Source: Thamnidium elegans
Taxonomy: Eukaryota > Mucoromycota > Mucoromycetes > Mucorales > Mucoraceae
Length of the DNA stretch: 64,000 nucleotides
Assembly (NCBI GenBank): GCA_025201345.1
Contig: JAIXMG010000003.1
Location: 62,001-126,000, forward strand
Direction of reading: 5' to 3'
This document shows, piece by piece, positions 1 to 11,594 of this stretch. A program made the position numbers and the translations under genes. Positions within the stretch are counted from its first letter, which is position 1; each line of letters opens with the position of its first letter. The notes under the pieces are model-generated. The model ran no database searches. It was not told where the DNA came from and was given only the letters and a program-made list of their open reading frames with translations.

Positions 1-2972
1 ACAATAGTACTTTGAAGCTGCGAGTTATCATTGAAATAGATCAATCCAAAAATATACTTGATATCTGTATAGTTTTTAAATAACGTCTTGTTTACGACCA
101 TGTCAGATAGAATGCGAAAGATGTTGCGTAAGACGGGCTTAATTGAAAAATTAATGATATCATTGATTGCCAAACGAACTTTACAGTCGCAGTAAGTACT
201 CAATAGTATAATATTATCATCAGTACTTTCTATATCGGAATCTTGCGCAAAAATCTATATGGTTCATATTAATAAACGTAAATATATATTGAAATATTTT
301 TACCTTGCTTGAAATATACTGCTTAAAATTACTCGAGAACCCCGTTTTAATATTTGACGAAAGCATTTTTGATATTTGCTCCTCATTACTTTGATCATGT
401 AAATGACATAATTGAATTAAATCTTTGTCTTTAGTTAGCTTCTTCCACATCTTTGAGCTTAAAGAATTATAAATATCTGGTATCGGAACCATTTCTTCTT
501 GAACAACAATAGACTCCTGCTCTTCTTCTACTTCTTTCGACTTAGTGACAGATTGTCTTAGTGTCAATTGAATATAATCTTGGTACAACTGAGCCACCAC
601 AAAATAAGATTTAACTGGAAACTGAAATCCAAAAGATTCTTGAATTTTCGGTACCAATTCTTCTTCTTGCGTAGTGATGATCAATTTTTTACTTATTTCG
701 TTCTTTTGTACCAAACCACTTGCAAACACGATATCTTTCAATTTCTCTGCGGATCCGATAGTTTTTTTCAATAACTTTTTTTCCATGGAAACAGCATATC
801 CGACATTAACATCGATATCATCAGGCTTTACTTGACTAGGTGATTTGCTTAAAAGTAATTCTCGAATATAAAACAAGTACATAAACATAAATGCGTTGAT
901 ATATTTTTGCTGTGTTGTAGAGACTAATACTTTTTTTCTAGAAAAGGTGTTATCCAATATTGTCTTAAATTGAGATACAATGCCTTTTTTATTTTTGGAG
1001 AGACAATCAACACCAGAAAAGTATTTATCTGCAAACTGGATGAAGCTAAAGTAAAAAAAAAGTTAAAGGTTTTATTATTGGTATCAAGTATATTATGTTT
1101 CAAAGACTTACTGCTTTTCTACAGTTAACGTTGTTTCTTCGGATATGTTAAAAAATAAACCTAACGATACCAACCTAAAATAAAGTTAATATTTAACTAA
1201 GTTAAATCACTGTTTATTTATCTTACGCTATATCATCTGTAAAATAATCACTGTCAAATATTCTTTCAATCACCCCATCATCATTAATTAACGAATAAGA
1301 TAACATAGTAGACTTGCATGAAATATCTATTAGCATAAATGTCAGTAAAAAATAAACTTATATAGGTATGCAACACTACCTATATTTATAATAGCATCTG
1401 GTTCCGAGTCTAAAAACATTGATGAAGAAGTAGATACATTTTTTGATTCAATAATATGTGGTTTTCTATACTTGCTAGAATTTTTAACAATTTTCATTGC
1501 TGCAATACTAGCTCCTGATACAATACACTCGAGAGAAATAGGATCTATATCGACACTAGGTTCGATAACAATAGTAGTAGAGCTTAAAGACTGCCTATTG
1601 TACTCCATCATAATATTTATCCAACCAAGCAAAGAAGACCTACGCTCTAACGGAAAATGATTATAACTTACTCTATAAGAGTAACTATCTTGTAAAACCA
1701 AGAGCTTGTATTCTTTTTCAAAGTAATTCGAAAGTAAATCCATCATATTGACGAAAAGAGTTTTGCTCATACTGTCACATAAATCAATTGGACGAATGGA
1801 CCTTATAATAGCTTTCTGAATGTCACTTAATTCTAATCTACCATACACATACTTTTCATAACTAGGGTCCTCATCGTATTTAAACTTATCCAAAGTGTCC
1901 TTTACACCAAAAAAAAAAAAAAAATTAATAAAAAAAACAACAGATTGAATTTTGAAATATAGTTACCAATTTAAGCAATCCAATATTAAACTTAAATTCT
2001 GCAATATCATCCAAAAGAGCATCTTGTTTTATATCATCGGTACCATCAAACAACAAGCGTCTAAAGAACTCTTTTATACAATTCTTGATACCTTGATACG
2101 TAAACGATAGGCCAATTGACCTTAAAACTTTAGGAATTATCAACGGATTTTTAGGGTCGAGTAATATATCTGTCGTAGAAATCAAATCCAATTTAACCAA
2201 CACTGTATCCTGTTCGACTACAGTCAATCTAGACAAGATCGTACGCTGTCCAGTTTGAAACAAGGCTTTTTTAATTCGTTCCAAGAAGTAAAAAATAGAC
2301 TCTACTTCGGGACACAGCAGAATACGATCATCATGATCCTGAGCAGATATCAAGCACGCCTGTGCAAACACAGACCGAACCAAGTTCTTAGTAACACTTT
2401 CCTGCCAGTGAGAGGGAACCACAAACACATAATGCAGCGCATCTGTATGCTCGATCGTGATACCAGGCTTCATCATTGCTTCCTGTATGATGAGCCGTAT
2501 TAGTTCAGAAACAGCTTGTACCAAGAACACATCATCTTCATCCCACGTATTTTGATCTCTTTGAAACAACTGATACAACTTTTCTCTAAAATCATTGACA
2601 CATATGTATTGTTGGTCCTCGAACGCAAAATATAAATCACCCCAACTTTTAACTTTTGTTTTTTGTTTATTGTAAATAATACAAGCTTCTCTTCTATTTA
2701 TTTATTTTTTTTTAAAAAAAATAACGGTTAGCATAGTACAATTAAACCATCCCTCCGCTTTTTAGTGTATACTTGAATATTTTTGCTGAAGATAAAGAAA
2801 ATCGAACAGAATCTGAGCACATATTGACGACAATTTCTTTTTCTCCAATATCTAGATATTTTTTAAAATAAATAAAAAGTTTCCTATTTTGATAGTATGC
2901 TTATACTTTACAAATAACTGCACAATCACCATGTTGATAAAAATCATACACGTTTCCCATATCAAACCGCAT
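1..2972 (-). CDS. Tandem degenerate Hsp70/HSPA12-like ATPase-fold protein, C-terminus cut by window edge
   Basis: Eight exons are proposed: 2972-2912, 2851-2773, 2693-1967, 1899-1380, 1326-1227, 1174-1112, 1045-304 and 254-1 (continuing left). All have GT-AG borders and one open frame, giving about 848 residues. The order of segments follows the HSPA12-like protein at 6502-8467, but twice. Module 1 (about residues 20-450) has a degenerate phosphate-1 loop near IVVNMCSDSVRFSL, then KVKSWGDLYFAF, VVPSHWQESVT and a C-terminal CIVSGASIAAMKI. Module 2 starts at AIINIDISCKSTMLSYS and repeats the order, ending near IKYIFGLIYFNDNSQ where HSPA12 proteins have a VGGFGSS-type loop. The Gly-rich nucleotide-binding signatures are lost in both modules, so ATPase activity is doubtful. 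The N-terminal exon is the weakest part of the model. Two adjacent genes remain possible, but the join at 1380/1326 is in frame. Family assignment is by motif order only. Confidence 0.55.
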
Positions 2973-3721
2973 TTTCAAAAAGAAATATGTTTACAAAAGA
3001 AAAAAAAGAAGAAGAACAAAAAACTAGCTTTTATACTTTATGTACGTTAATTTGGTGCCACAATAAAAGCTTAGACCTACATAAAAGAAGAAAACCCTTT
3101 TTTCATGCTCTCTCTTTATTAATTACTTTTTTTTTTTTTTCCTTTTTTTTAATTTAGAACCTTTTATTTTAAAATACAACTGTTGCCATTAAAAATATGG
3201 CGTTTAACTTCTATACCAATTTGTAACTAACATTTTTTTCTTTACATGTAATACAAAAAGGAGAATTTCTAGCATATTCTTTTTTTGGACGACATATATA
3301 CTTAAGAACAAACACTTGACTTTATGACTCTATAAAAATTGCAATAGTGACTCACATGAAAAAAAAAAGAACAGAAAATAATCTTTATATCATTGCATAC
3401 AAACATTTTTCTCTCCTTAACCGCTCTCCCTTACATTAACTACATATACTTATTAAACCAACCTTATTTACTTTATATCCCCAAACTAGATCAATTACTA
3501 AAAATTCCTTTAAAATCTACGCGTAAAAAAAAAACCTGTTTACCTTTCAAACAAAAGAGTATATTTTTTTTTAAGGTTATACAACAATACGTGACTTTTG
3601 ACGTGACCATTTTAATCCTTATAGATTTATCTGGAATCCACCAGAAAGAAAAAAAAATATAAAAAAAATTAATTCCTAAACCCATAAAAACAAATCACCT
3701 TTTTTATTTTAAAAAACTAAT
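2973..3721. other. Divergent intergenic region between the Hsp70-like gene and FES1
   Basis: This is about 750 bp of very A+T-rich DNA with repeated short A and T runs. Open frames on both strands here are short and low in complexity and look random. It should hold the promoters of both divergent genes. No specific factor site is recognised with confidence. Confidence 0.5.
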
Positions 3722-4695
3722 ATGGAAAAATTACTTCAGTGGGCTGTCAACAATACCGACCAAAACGCTTTAGCCGAGCAAGCTGCTGCTATTCGTAGAG
3801 GTGAAGCATTACCTGATCCCTCCAGATATGACCCCAAAGTACTTGAAGCTATTTTAGGTAAAGACGATGCTACGCGTATGAAAGGTAATTTACATATATG
3901 AAAAACTTTTTTTTCCCTTCTTCTTCCCTAAACTCATTTTTTTCTCTTTTTTTCTTTCTTTTTTTTTTTAATGCAGAGGCTGTTGCTTGTATTAGTGATC
4001 CCGAAGACACTGTTAAAAACAAGGAAATTGCTCTTGACAATCTTGAACTTTTAATCGAAGGTATTGATAACGCCATGAACATTGAAAACATGAAGTTATG
4101 GCCTGCCATTATCGCTGAATTACATTCTGAACATGCTTCAGTTCGTAAAGGTTGCGCTTGGGTATGTGGTACTGCTGTTCAAAACAACCCTAAAGCTCAA
4201 AAGGCATTTTTATCAAACGATGGTTTAAAACCTCTTTTAAGCTTATTAACCGATGAAGATCAAACAGTTCGTAACAAGGCTCTTTATGCTGTTTCTGGTT
4301 TCTTGAAGCATTTCCAAGAAGGTGTTGACGCTTTCAAGACATTAAACGGGTTTGAAACTTTGCATGATATTCTTAAATGTCCTACCACTGATCCTGCCAT
4401 GTTAAGAAAGATTGTGTTCTTGTATAACAGTCTTGTATTCGATGATGAGGCATTATCAAAGAAGTTGGCTCAAAATGGAACATTAGATGATCTTGTCCGT
4501 GTTTTGGTAAAGTATACAAAGGAAGAAGATGACGAAGATATGGTTGAAAAGGCATTACGTACTATTCATAGTCTTATTATTAAGTCCAAAACACCTGTTT
4601 CTGCTGAATTAAAGCAACATGTTGAAGAAGCTAAACAAAAGTATGGTGCTGAAAACTTGGGTTTAGTTGATTCTGAATGGAAAGATTTGTTATAA
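3722..4695 (+). CDS. FES1: Hsp70 nucleotide exchange factor Fes1
   Basis: Two exons, 3722-3884 and 3977-4695, encode 293 residues, close to the usual fungal Fes1 length of about 290. The N-terminus MEKLLQWAVNNTD and the closing SEWKDLL are typical of the family. The body is a string of Armadillo-type helices (for example VRKGCAWVCGTAVQNNPKAQ). Fes1/HspBP1 proteins bind the lobe of cytosolic Hsp70 and release ADP, so they act in cytosolic protein folding and disposal of misfolded proteins. The gene lies between two Hsp70-like genes and converges on the SANT-domain gene, with only 129 bp between the stop codons. The 92-nt intron has a T-rich tract before its AG. Confidence 0.93.
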
Positions 4696-4824
4696 AATAA
4701 ATAAATAAAAAAATAAACATGTGTATATATAGAAAAAAAAAAAAAAGTAAATGATATGTACAACAATTAAAATTTTATATGTAAAAAAATAAAAAAAGAG
4801 AGGTATATGTATAAAAACTACTAC

Positions 4825-6380
4825 TTATTGTAGTCTTCTCTTTTTGAGAGTTTCTTTCCTATTTAAAATGGAGTTTTCATCATAAAATCCCAAATACTGA
4901 ATTAATTCTTTTTCGTGTATTTGATCCAATTTTTGCAATTCTAATTCTTCTGCATCTTCTTGTTCAAGTTCACGTTCTTCTTGCACATTACCTTCATCGT
5001 CACTTGCATCGATATCAACAATTTTTCCTTCTGTAATAGGTATTTTCTCTCGTATCGACATTTCTTGACAATACTGAGAGTACTCATCCTTGACAACATA
5101 TTTGTCTCCTACAAACTGATCATCTTTATCAACCGGTTTTAACATTTCATCCTCTGAATCGCTTCCATCCGCTTTCGTATATTCGTCATCTTCTTCCTCC
5201 TGTCCTGTTCTCGCGTGCTTAAGCATAGGTAACGCTCTTCTTCTCTTGGCCATAAAACTAACTGCATCATTTTCGGTATACTGGTCATGAAATTTGTACC
5301 TTCTATCTATCGTAACTGGAGCATTTAACCTAGCTAGTCGTTTATCAGGGTTGATATTTTTCTGTCGTCTAGCGATAATGATATTGACTAGTTTCTTTGT
5401 AACTGTTTTATCTGTGGATTTTAATAGCTCGGTATGTAAATCAATTACAATATCAGCCACAAACTGTTTGATTAATTCATGAAAATTGATGGTCGAACTA
5501 GAGAGTATAGTCATATCATTGATACCAGCGAATCTGCCAAAGCAAAAAAAAAATAAAGAATTAATATCCCCTTACTGTTAAATCAACCCCAAAAAACTCA
5601 CATGCGTGTCAACGACGACATATTCCAAAGTTCAAATAAATCATTTTGTGGTTGATCCAAATACTCTAAATGTTTACCGTACGACTCGACCTGTAACTTG
5701 TCTTGAATTAAACCCGCCATATGTTCTTCCTGTGCAATATAAATAGGCGTCATTTCTCTCGCTGTAAAAGGTTTAACATTTGGCGTATCCACATTTCTCG
5801 ACACAGTATGTAATAAATCTAAATATTCCAGTACTTCAACCTCAGTCTTTGTGGGTCCAACACGTTTAGCAATTTCCCGTACGTTCTTTCCACAGCGTTC
5901 CAAAGCCAAGAAAAACCTTTTTTTCTCGCTCGGTACCCAGCAGGAATCGCCTACCATGGACACTTCAAATTGATCGTCATTCAACGGCCCATGATCGTGT
6001 TCGTATTCCAGTATGCTGACAGCTCGAAAATAGCGTTTCATGACATCATCCATCGGTTGAGGTTTCTGCTGATGCTTCAATTGCAACAGAGAGCAAAACT
6101 GGTTGGATTGTGAATGAATAATGGGGTTTAATTGGTACGGTATAGGTAGTGATGGGTACATGTTTTGGTGCGATCGTTCTATCCTTCTATTTTTATGTCC
6201 ATCCCTCGCTGGGAAATCAACCTCTAGCCATTGAACTTTATTAGGCCTCGTGCCGTCTAATCGCTCAAAGTTTATAGACTTTGAATTCCATAATTCCGAT
6301 AAGCCTTCTTCTAATTGACTTTTCAACGGAGGATTCCAATGATATGTATTATCTACTGCTTGTTCCTCTTCGCTTTCCAT
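4825..6380 (-). CDS. SANT-domain protein, possible RNA polymerase I upstream factor subunit Rrn5
   Basis: Two exons, 6380-5602 and 5533-4825, encode 495 residues. A SANT/Myb-like domain lies at about residues 147-190 (WVPSEKKRFFLALERCGKN, then a helix ending LEYLDLLH). After the intron a helical, histone-fold-like stretch (FHELIKQFVADIVIDLHTEL) is followed by acidic linkers and a Lys/Arg-rich end (KETLKKRRLQ). In Rrn5, a subunit of the RNA polymerase I upstream activation factor, a SANT domain occurs together with a histone-fold region; the match is by architecture only. Another SANT-containing chromatin or transcription protein is possible. It is downstream of the HSPA12-like gene in the same direction (121 bp apart) and converges on FES1. 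Confidence 0.5.
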
Positions 6381-6501
6381 TATTTATGTATAAGAAGTAA
6401 TGAGAGGAAATAAAAAACTTTTTTTTTTTGACATGTATTCTCCTTTTTTTTTTTTTTTGTGAACTTTACAGTCACAACATACTTTTTTATTTTTATTTTT
6501 T

Positions 6502-8467
6502 TTAATCTGTATCAAAGGTACAAGTTGTACCATATGTTTTTCCTCGGATAACAGCTTCCACTCTTAATTCAACTTCACCAAAATACATTTTAATCGATAA
6601 ATCGACCTTTTCACCTTCCATAACACCAGTTAGTGCAGGCATAGGGATAGTAAAATTGGCAACTTTACGGACACCGGGACTGGTTGTATAACGAGGTCGT
6701 TCTTCGGTATCGGCTGCATACAAGGTACATGTAGTATGATGAGGGTAATAAGCAAAAAAGTCCTTTGATACACAGTTATCGATATCTAGTATAAAAAAAA
6801 AAAAAAATAAGTGACCCACACTACATATAATTATAAGATCGTTTTCTTACCCAAGGGATGTTCTCGTGTGACATACACCGAGAATCGATTGTCACATCGA
6901 ATACTACCATCTGCACGAATGATTTTATAGTTTGGTGGATCAACGCCTTCTTCAAAAGTAGTGGTTGTATCAATACCGTACCAATAACGAGGAATACGTG
7001 TAGTGACAATGCGAGGATTTAAACCGAAATAAACCGCACCACGCACAACCGCCAACTCACAACGAGGAGGAACAGCTACTAACCCAATTCTTGACCCGAA
7101 CTCATTTTGAACACGTTCAAACAAATAGTTGGAGGAACCAAACCCACCTACCAAAAACACCGCCTGAAGACTACCAGCCTTTACCAACTGATCTTCGATC
7201 AAATTCAGCACTTCCTTGACAACGGGTTCAAACACATCTGTTCTTAACTCGTTAGCAGTCAAGCAAAGCATACCTTCCTCTAACCCGATAGCTGCGTTAT
7301 TCAGGGACCCTAAATTCATCGACGCAGGCAACGAGATAAACTGATCTTCAATACCGTCGAACTGCGGCTTAATCAAATCAACAAACGTATCCATCATGGT
7401 CTCAAACGCACTAGCGGGGATAGACGACAAGTACTCTTTAAACTTCTTTTTTAACAGCTTTCGCATCCTACGATCTAAAAATACACTACCGCACGATTGC
7501 CCGTGACCCTTTGTGGATTCCTTTAATTTTCTGCCGCTGTGTTCATCAATTTCAAATACAATCAAATCGACTGTTCCGCCACCGGCATCACAAATCATAA
7601 ATTTGTCGCCGTGTCTTAGGTTAAATTGCTCACATTTCTTTTCACAGTATAATGCTGCTGCTTCGGGTTCTGAGATAAGCATCAAGCGATCACGGTGATC
7701 GAATTCTCCAATTAACCCTGCTTTAATAGCTGCATCACGCATTGTATTCTTGGCTCTGTCTGACCACATAGCAGGTACTGTTAAACACTACACATAAAGA
7801 AACCTATTAGTCTCTCTCTCCTACAGTATACGAGAATAAAAAAAAACTTACATATCGAAATTGATGTTGCCCATAATTACGAGCAAAGCCTTTCTTCAAC
7901 TCACCAACCACGTGCTCATGAAAGGCCTTTAAATAATCTGCAATAGCTTCCACAATAGTTAAACCGTTAGGTAACGGAGGCAAATCCTTTGCGATATTTT
8001 CATCCAAATAAAGTTTGTACTGTTTTAACAAGACTGAGTTACGAGCAGTAGGCCTTTGCATCTCTACACGAGCAGCATTACCCCATTGAGTCATTTGACT
8101 AGAGTTACCTTGGTAAAAGTTTAACGTAGGAGTCTACAAAAAAAAAAAAAGTATTTGTTAACGACCTTTCTTTTTCTTTTTGTTATTTGTTTATTACCTT
8201 GGGGTATACATTATTGTTTTGTTTAGGCCTAGAAAAAGAAACTATTTGTTACTACCCTCTTTTTTTTTTTTTTTTTTTATAGAATTTACCATCTCACAAT
8301 ATCAACAACTTCTTCATTTTGGATAAAGGCATAAGCACAACCAGTATATGTTGTACCTAAAAAAGTAAATGGTCAAGTTAGAAAAACTACATGTTTACGA
8401 GAATAAAAAAGAACCAACCGAAATCAATGCCAACAACAACAGGGTATTCAATATCTGAGTTAGACAT
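6502..8467 (-). CDS. HSPA12-type Hsp70 family ATPase
   Basis: Six exons, 8467-8419, 8356-8290, 8228-8198, 8133-7852, 7787-6851 and 6785-6502, encode 549 residues. The actin-like ATPase fold is complete: phosphate-1 loop GIDFGTTYTG (residues 13-22), ISEPEAAALYCEK (181-193), phosphate-2 loop ICDAGGGTVD (208-217) and adenosine loop VFLVGGFGSSNYL. The C-terminal part is short and is not a classical substrate-binding domain with lid, as expected for the HSPA12-like group, which is expanded in fungi. Client and role are unknown. The third exon is only 31 nt and the first intron uses the less usual donor GTTGGT. The coding frame is nevertheless continuous through the WPKQ motif. The gene is tandem with the Rrn5-like gene. 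Confidence 0.88.
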
Positions 8468-8968
8468 TATTATTAATGGGAGAAGAAAAAGAAAAAAAAA
8501 AAAGGCACGTTTATTTTTTAAAAAAAAAAAGGTTGTTGTGTTTTTGTTTACAGTCACACACTTTTGAGGTACTTCAAAAGCTCTCTTTTATAAAAAAAAA
8601 ACCTCCCTTTTTTTTAGCGTACTTTTTACATTAAGTAAGCGCACAAATTACAGCTTTATTGCTGTGCACTAATACCCCAAGACACACACATATATTTATA
8701 TGTATTTATATGGATCCCGCATTTTAAAGGTATTCCTTCCCGTTCTGGTAAAAGAGTGTACCTAATAATAAACACAACAACAAGCTCCGCTTAAAAGTGC
8801 CCCCCCCTTTTTTTTTCATTGCAAAAAACTCTAATACGCCCCTTTTTACTGTAGTACAGAGTAAATCAAAAGCATCTGCTGATACAAAGTAAACTTCCAC
8901 AAAATCATTAGGTTAGCTACAGCCACTCATAAAAAACGGTACCTGACAATTATGCCCACTTTTTTGTT
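8468..8968. other. Intergenic, upstream of the HSPA12-like gene
   Basis: About 500 bp lie between the start of the HSPA12-like gene and the stop codon of the PPS1 gene, which is transcribed in the same direction. It holds short A/T runs and a CCCCCCC run near 8803. No further gene or clear control site is seen. Confidence 0.4.
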
Positions 8969-10987
8969 TTATTCACAAAATGTCGTAGTATCTCTATACG
9001 ATAAATTCAAGTTATAAATTTCCTGGCACAAGACGGGCCAAGTAATCGCGACCTTTCCATTTTGTTTTTGCTCTATCTGTAGCATCTCGTACATGAATTT
9101 CAAATTGGGTTGAATGATGACATTTAATCGATGCGCGCGTACAAACAAATAAGCGCGCACAAGTGAGTACTTCAAGTATTTCATCACGTAGCATATGGTT
9201 ATTGCCGCACTTCGACTTACGCCTACTCTACAATGAATTAAACAAATTGATCCTTGCAACCTAGCACTTTCTAAATATATATATATATATAAGTTTACAT
9301 ACTTGACAAAATATCCGTTTTACGAACAGTTACCAATAAAATCAAGCACTTGGTCTAACCGAGTCTTTATTGAATCAATGCCATCATCATACAAATTATC
9401 CAAATACAACAACTCGAAATCGCCTTGATTTAGACCGGCGTGCTCACCTACGCTTATCACATGCGACACCTTCAACGCCTTTAACATTTCAGGGTTCGTG
9501 GCATGATTCAAGTTGCCTAAATACAAGAACTCCAAGATCTTAGATGGAAACGATCCTTCGAACCTGTCCGAATAAAACCACGGGAACAATTGTAACTCCT
9601 CATTCGAAGGAGCTAAATCCAACTGCTTGTAGATACTTCCTTGTTTACTACTCACCACAACTTGCTGCTCCATTTCATCCCAGCATTCGTCCGAAGATTC
9701 ATCTTGAGCTGCTTGCTTCATTCTCTTTGGCTCTCGCTCCAGCACGACATCCTGCGTACGTAACCCAATTTCAATCTTTCTCAATGCTGGTAAATCCAAC
9801 GTGTAGACAAAAAACGATCTTTGCTGTTGTAAGTACAAGTAGGCCTCGGGTAACGAAACTTTTTGTAGGAACATGACCCAGCAGAGACCCAAGAGACTGG
9901 TTTCCGTGTACCCGTCTGAACAGTGGATCAGTATCCTTCTACCTAGCTCGACTTGATCCTGCATAAACCTCAGTAAGCCCAACAACCTCTGAAAGAACCT
10001 ATCGAATTCCTCGGATTGCTGAGGTACAGCAGTTGCGTAGACATCGATATGGATCAACTCGACCTGCGTATCGTTTAAACGCTCTCTAGCCAATGTCAGT
10101 GTGGAAGGTAACGGCATATCTGCTAAATCATGTGCCTCAATGCAAATAGCAAACTGGTTTGGATTCTCTACTAAATCCTGTTGTAAAAAAGAAACGGGGA
10201 CGTCATCTGTATTTCCCATCCAAACACCGTGTGTGATTTCAGTCGCTTTGCTCATGGATTTCATCTCTTGGTTTTCTAGTTGCCAAAAGTCTTGATGTGT
10301 TACTGTTATTCCATTCGAGTCAAGCCAAACCAAGTCTGGGTGCATGTGTTCAAAGACCGAGAACTCTTTTAAAAAGATTAATTGTTTATAATGATTTTTT
10401 TTAAAAAAAAAAGAGAGAGCAAACTTACCGTCTTCAATAACAATGGTCTTGTACTCAATTCGATTAGCATACAATACAGCTCTTTTCCCAGCAACACGAG
10501 CCACATCTTCCAACTGCTTTATTCTACTCTCAAACGATTTCCGCTGGGCCTCTACCAAAACCTTGGCCACTTCACGAGCACCTTTTCCATAGCAAACGAT
10601 ATCGGAGACCATAGCAAACCTAGCTACTTGGTACTGAAAATTTCTTAGGTTAATCGAGCCATCAGCCGGATTTAAAAAGAGACCTTGCTGATCGAGGACA
10701 TGGTGCGGTAAAACCGAGTCAATCAATCTGGCGCACTGTTCATCATCACAATGCACTAGCAACAGGCCTCGGTAATTGGGTACGAGGCTGTGTCTCACTC
10801 GAAAAAATAAGTTTTGTTGGTTGGAGAGTCCGTCTACTCCATGTAACCATGGGAAAAATATGTCGTCTGGTAACGGGAATTGTTTATAGAGGTGTTGTAA
10901 CGTTGCGTAGTTGGACGGCGTGATGGTATATATGTCGCTTTCGGTGCCTTGGAATAAAGAAGTAGGTGGGTCGAATAATGCTGACAT
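8969..10987 (-). CDS. PPS1: Dual-specificity protein phosphatase, Pps1 family
   Basis: Three exons, 10987-10429, 10365-9334 and 9270-8969, encode 630 residues. The ATG at 10987 was chosen because the longer upstream frame (to 11059) is low in complexity and looks like 5' leader. The C-terminal catalytic domain has the signature HCRVGVSRSA with catalytic Cys544 and Arg550. A preceding phosphatase-like domain carries IHCSDGYTETS (Cys335), where the required Arg is Glu341, so it is predicted to be inactive. An inactive copy with the DGYTETS signature before an active one is characteristic of fungal Pps1, which dephosphorylates phosphotyrosine and phosphoserine/threonine and is linked to the S-phase checkpoint in budding yeast. 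The gene diverges from the mS26 gene. Confidence 0.88.
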
Positions 10988-11594
10988 TTTAATATTAAAA
11001 AAAAAAGTAGTAATAAAAAAGTGGGAGGCAGAAGAGAAAGGATATCCAAAATCAACCAATCATGCATGACGGCCCTATTTATTTTGACAACCTTTTTTTT
11101 TTTTTTTTTTTTTTATCGTAGCAACTGCTCTTCTCCTTTTATTATACACACACACACACCTCTTTTTTATATATTACGCCTCTTTTTATAGCCATGCTGC
11201 CTCTTTTTAGAGCTATGCCGCCTCTTTTACAATAATAAAAAAAAATGCTTAAAAAAGACGAATTTTATGCTGTACGAAAATAAACAGTTTCAAAAAGTAT
11301 ATCCACTTTATAAGATTTTATAATACTTTTGTGTTATCATAAAATCATTTTGCCTCTTTACGATACTATCATAAAGTCTCTCTTTTCCAAGTTGCTTTAC
11401 AAAGTTTTAAGGCACACCTTTTGGATAAAACCCGTCACTTCCATCCATATAAAAGGGGACTGCGTTTTCCTAGTATGGAAGGTCAAAAAGTTCATACAGC
11501 CCCCTTGTCACTTTTTATATATTTTTTTTTCCCTTCAACTTTTTTTTTATTCTCTTTTTTTTTATTTTTTCTGCGAGTAAACCGATTAAGAAAA
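10988..11594. promoter_or_regulatory. Bidirectional intergenic region of PPS1 and the mS26 gene
   Basis: This 607-bp spacer must serve both divergent genes. It contains a T run at about 11092-11114, a short CA repeat near 11147-11158, four phased GCCTCTTTTT-like boxes (11158-11236, listed separately) and a pyrimidine-rich leader directly before the mS26 start at 11595. Assignment as a promoter region is from position only. Confidence 0.5.
11158..11236. repeat. Four phased direct repeats of a GCCTCTTTTT-like box
   Basis: The box (A/G)CCTCTTTTT starts at 11158, 11178, 11199 and 11220, a spacing of 20-21 bp or about two helical turns. A further GCCTCTTTA starts at 11352. The array sits in the divergent promoter region, so it could be a cluster of binding sites or a decayed minisatellite. 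Confidence 0.6.

Noticed and set aside
3393..3662. Plus-strand frame of 89 codons upstream of FES1
   Set aside because: Hydrophobic and Lys runs come from A/T tracts; no family resemblance. It lies where the FES1 promoter is expected.
10988..11059. N-terminal extension of the PPS1 frame
   Set aside because: It is der­ived from leader sequence with Phe-rich content. The ATG at 10987 starts the protein-like sequence MSALFDPPTS.
11421..11594. N-terminal extension of the mS26 frame
   Set aside because: The extension is in-frame but pyrimidine-tract derived (long Phe runs). The ATG at 11595 gives a proper mitochondrial targeting peptide.
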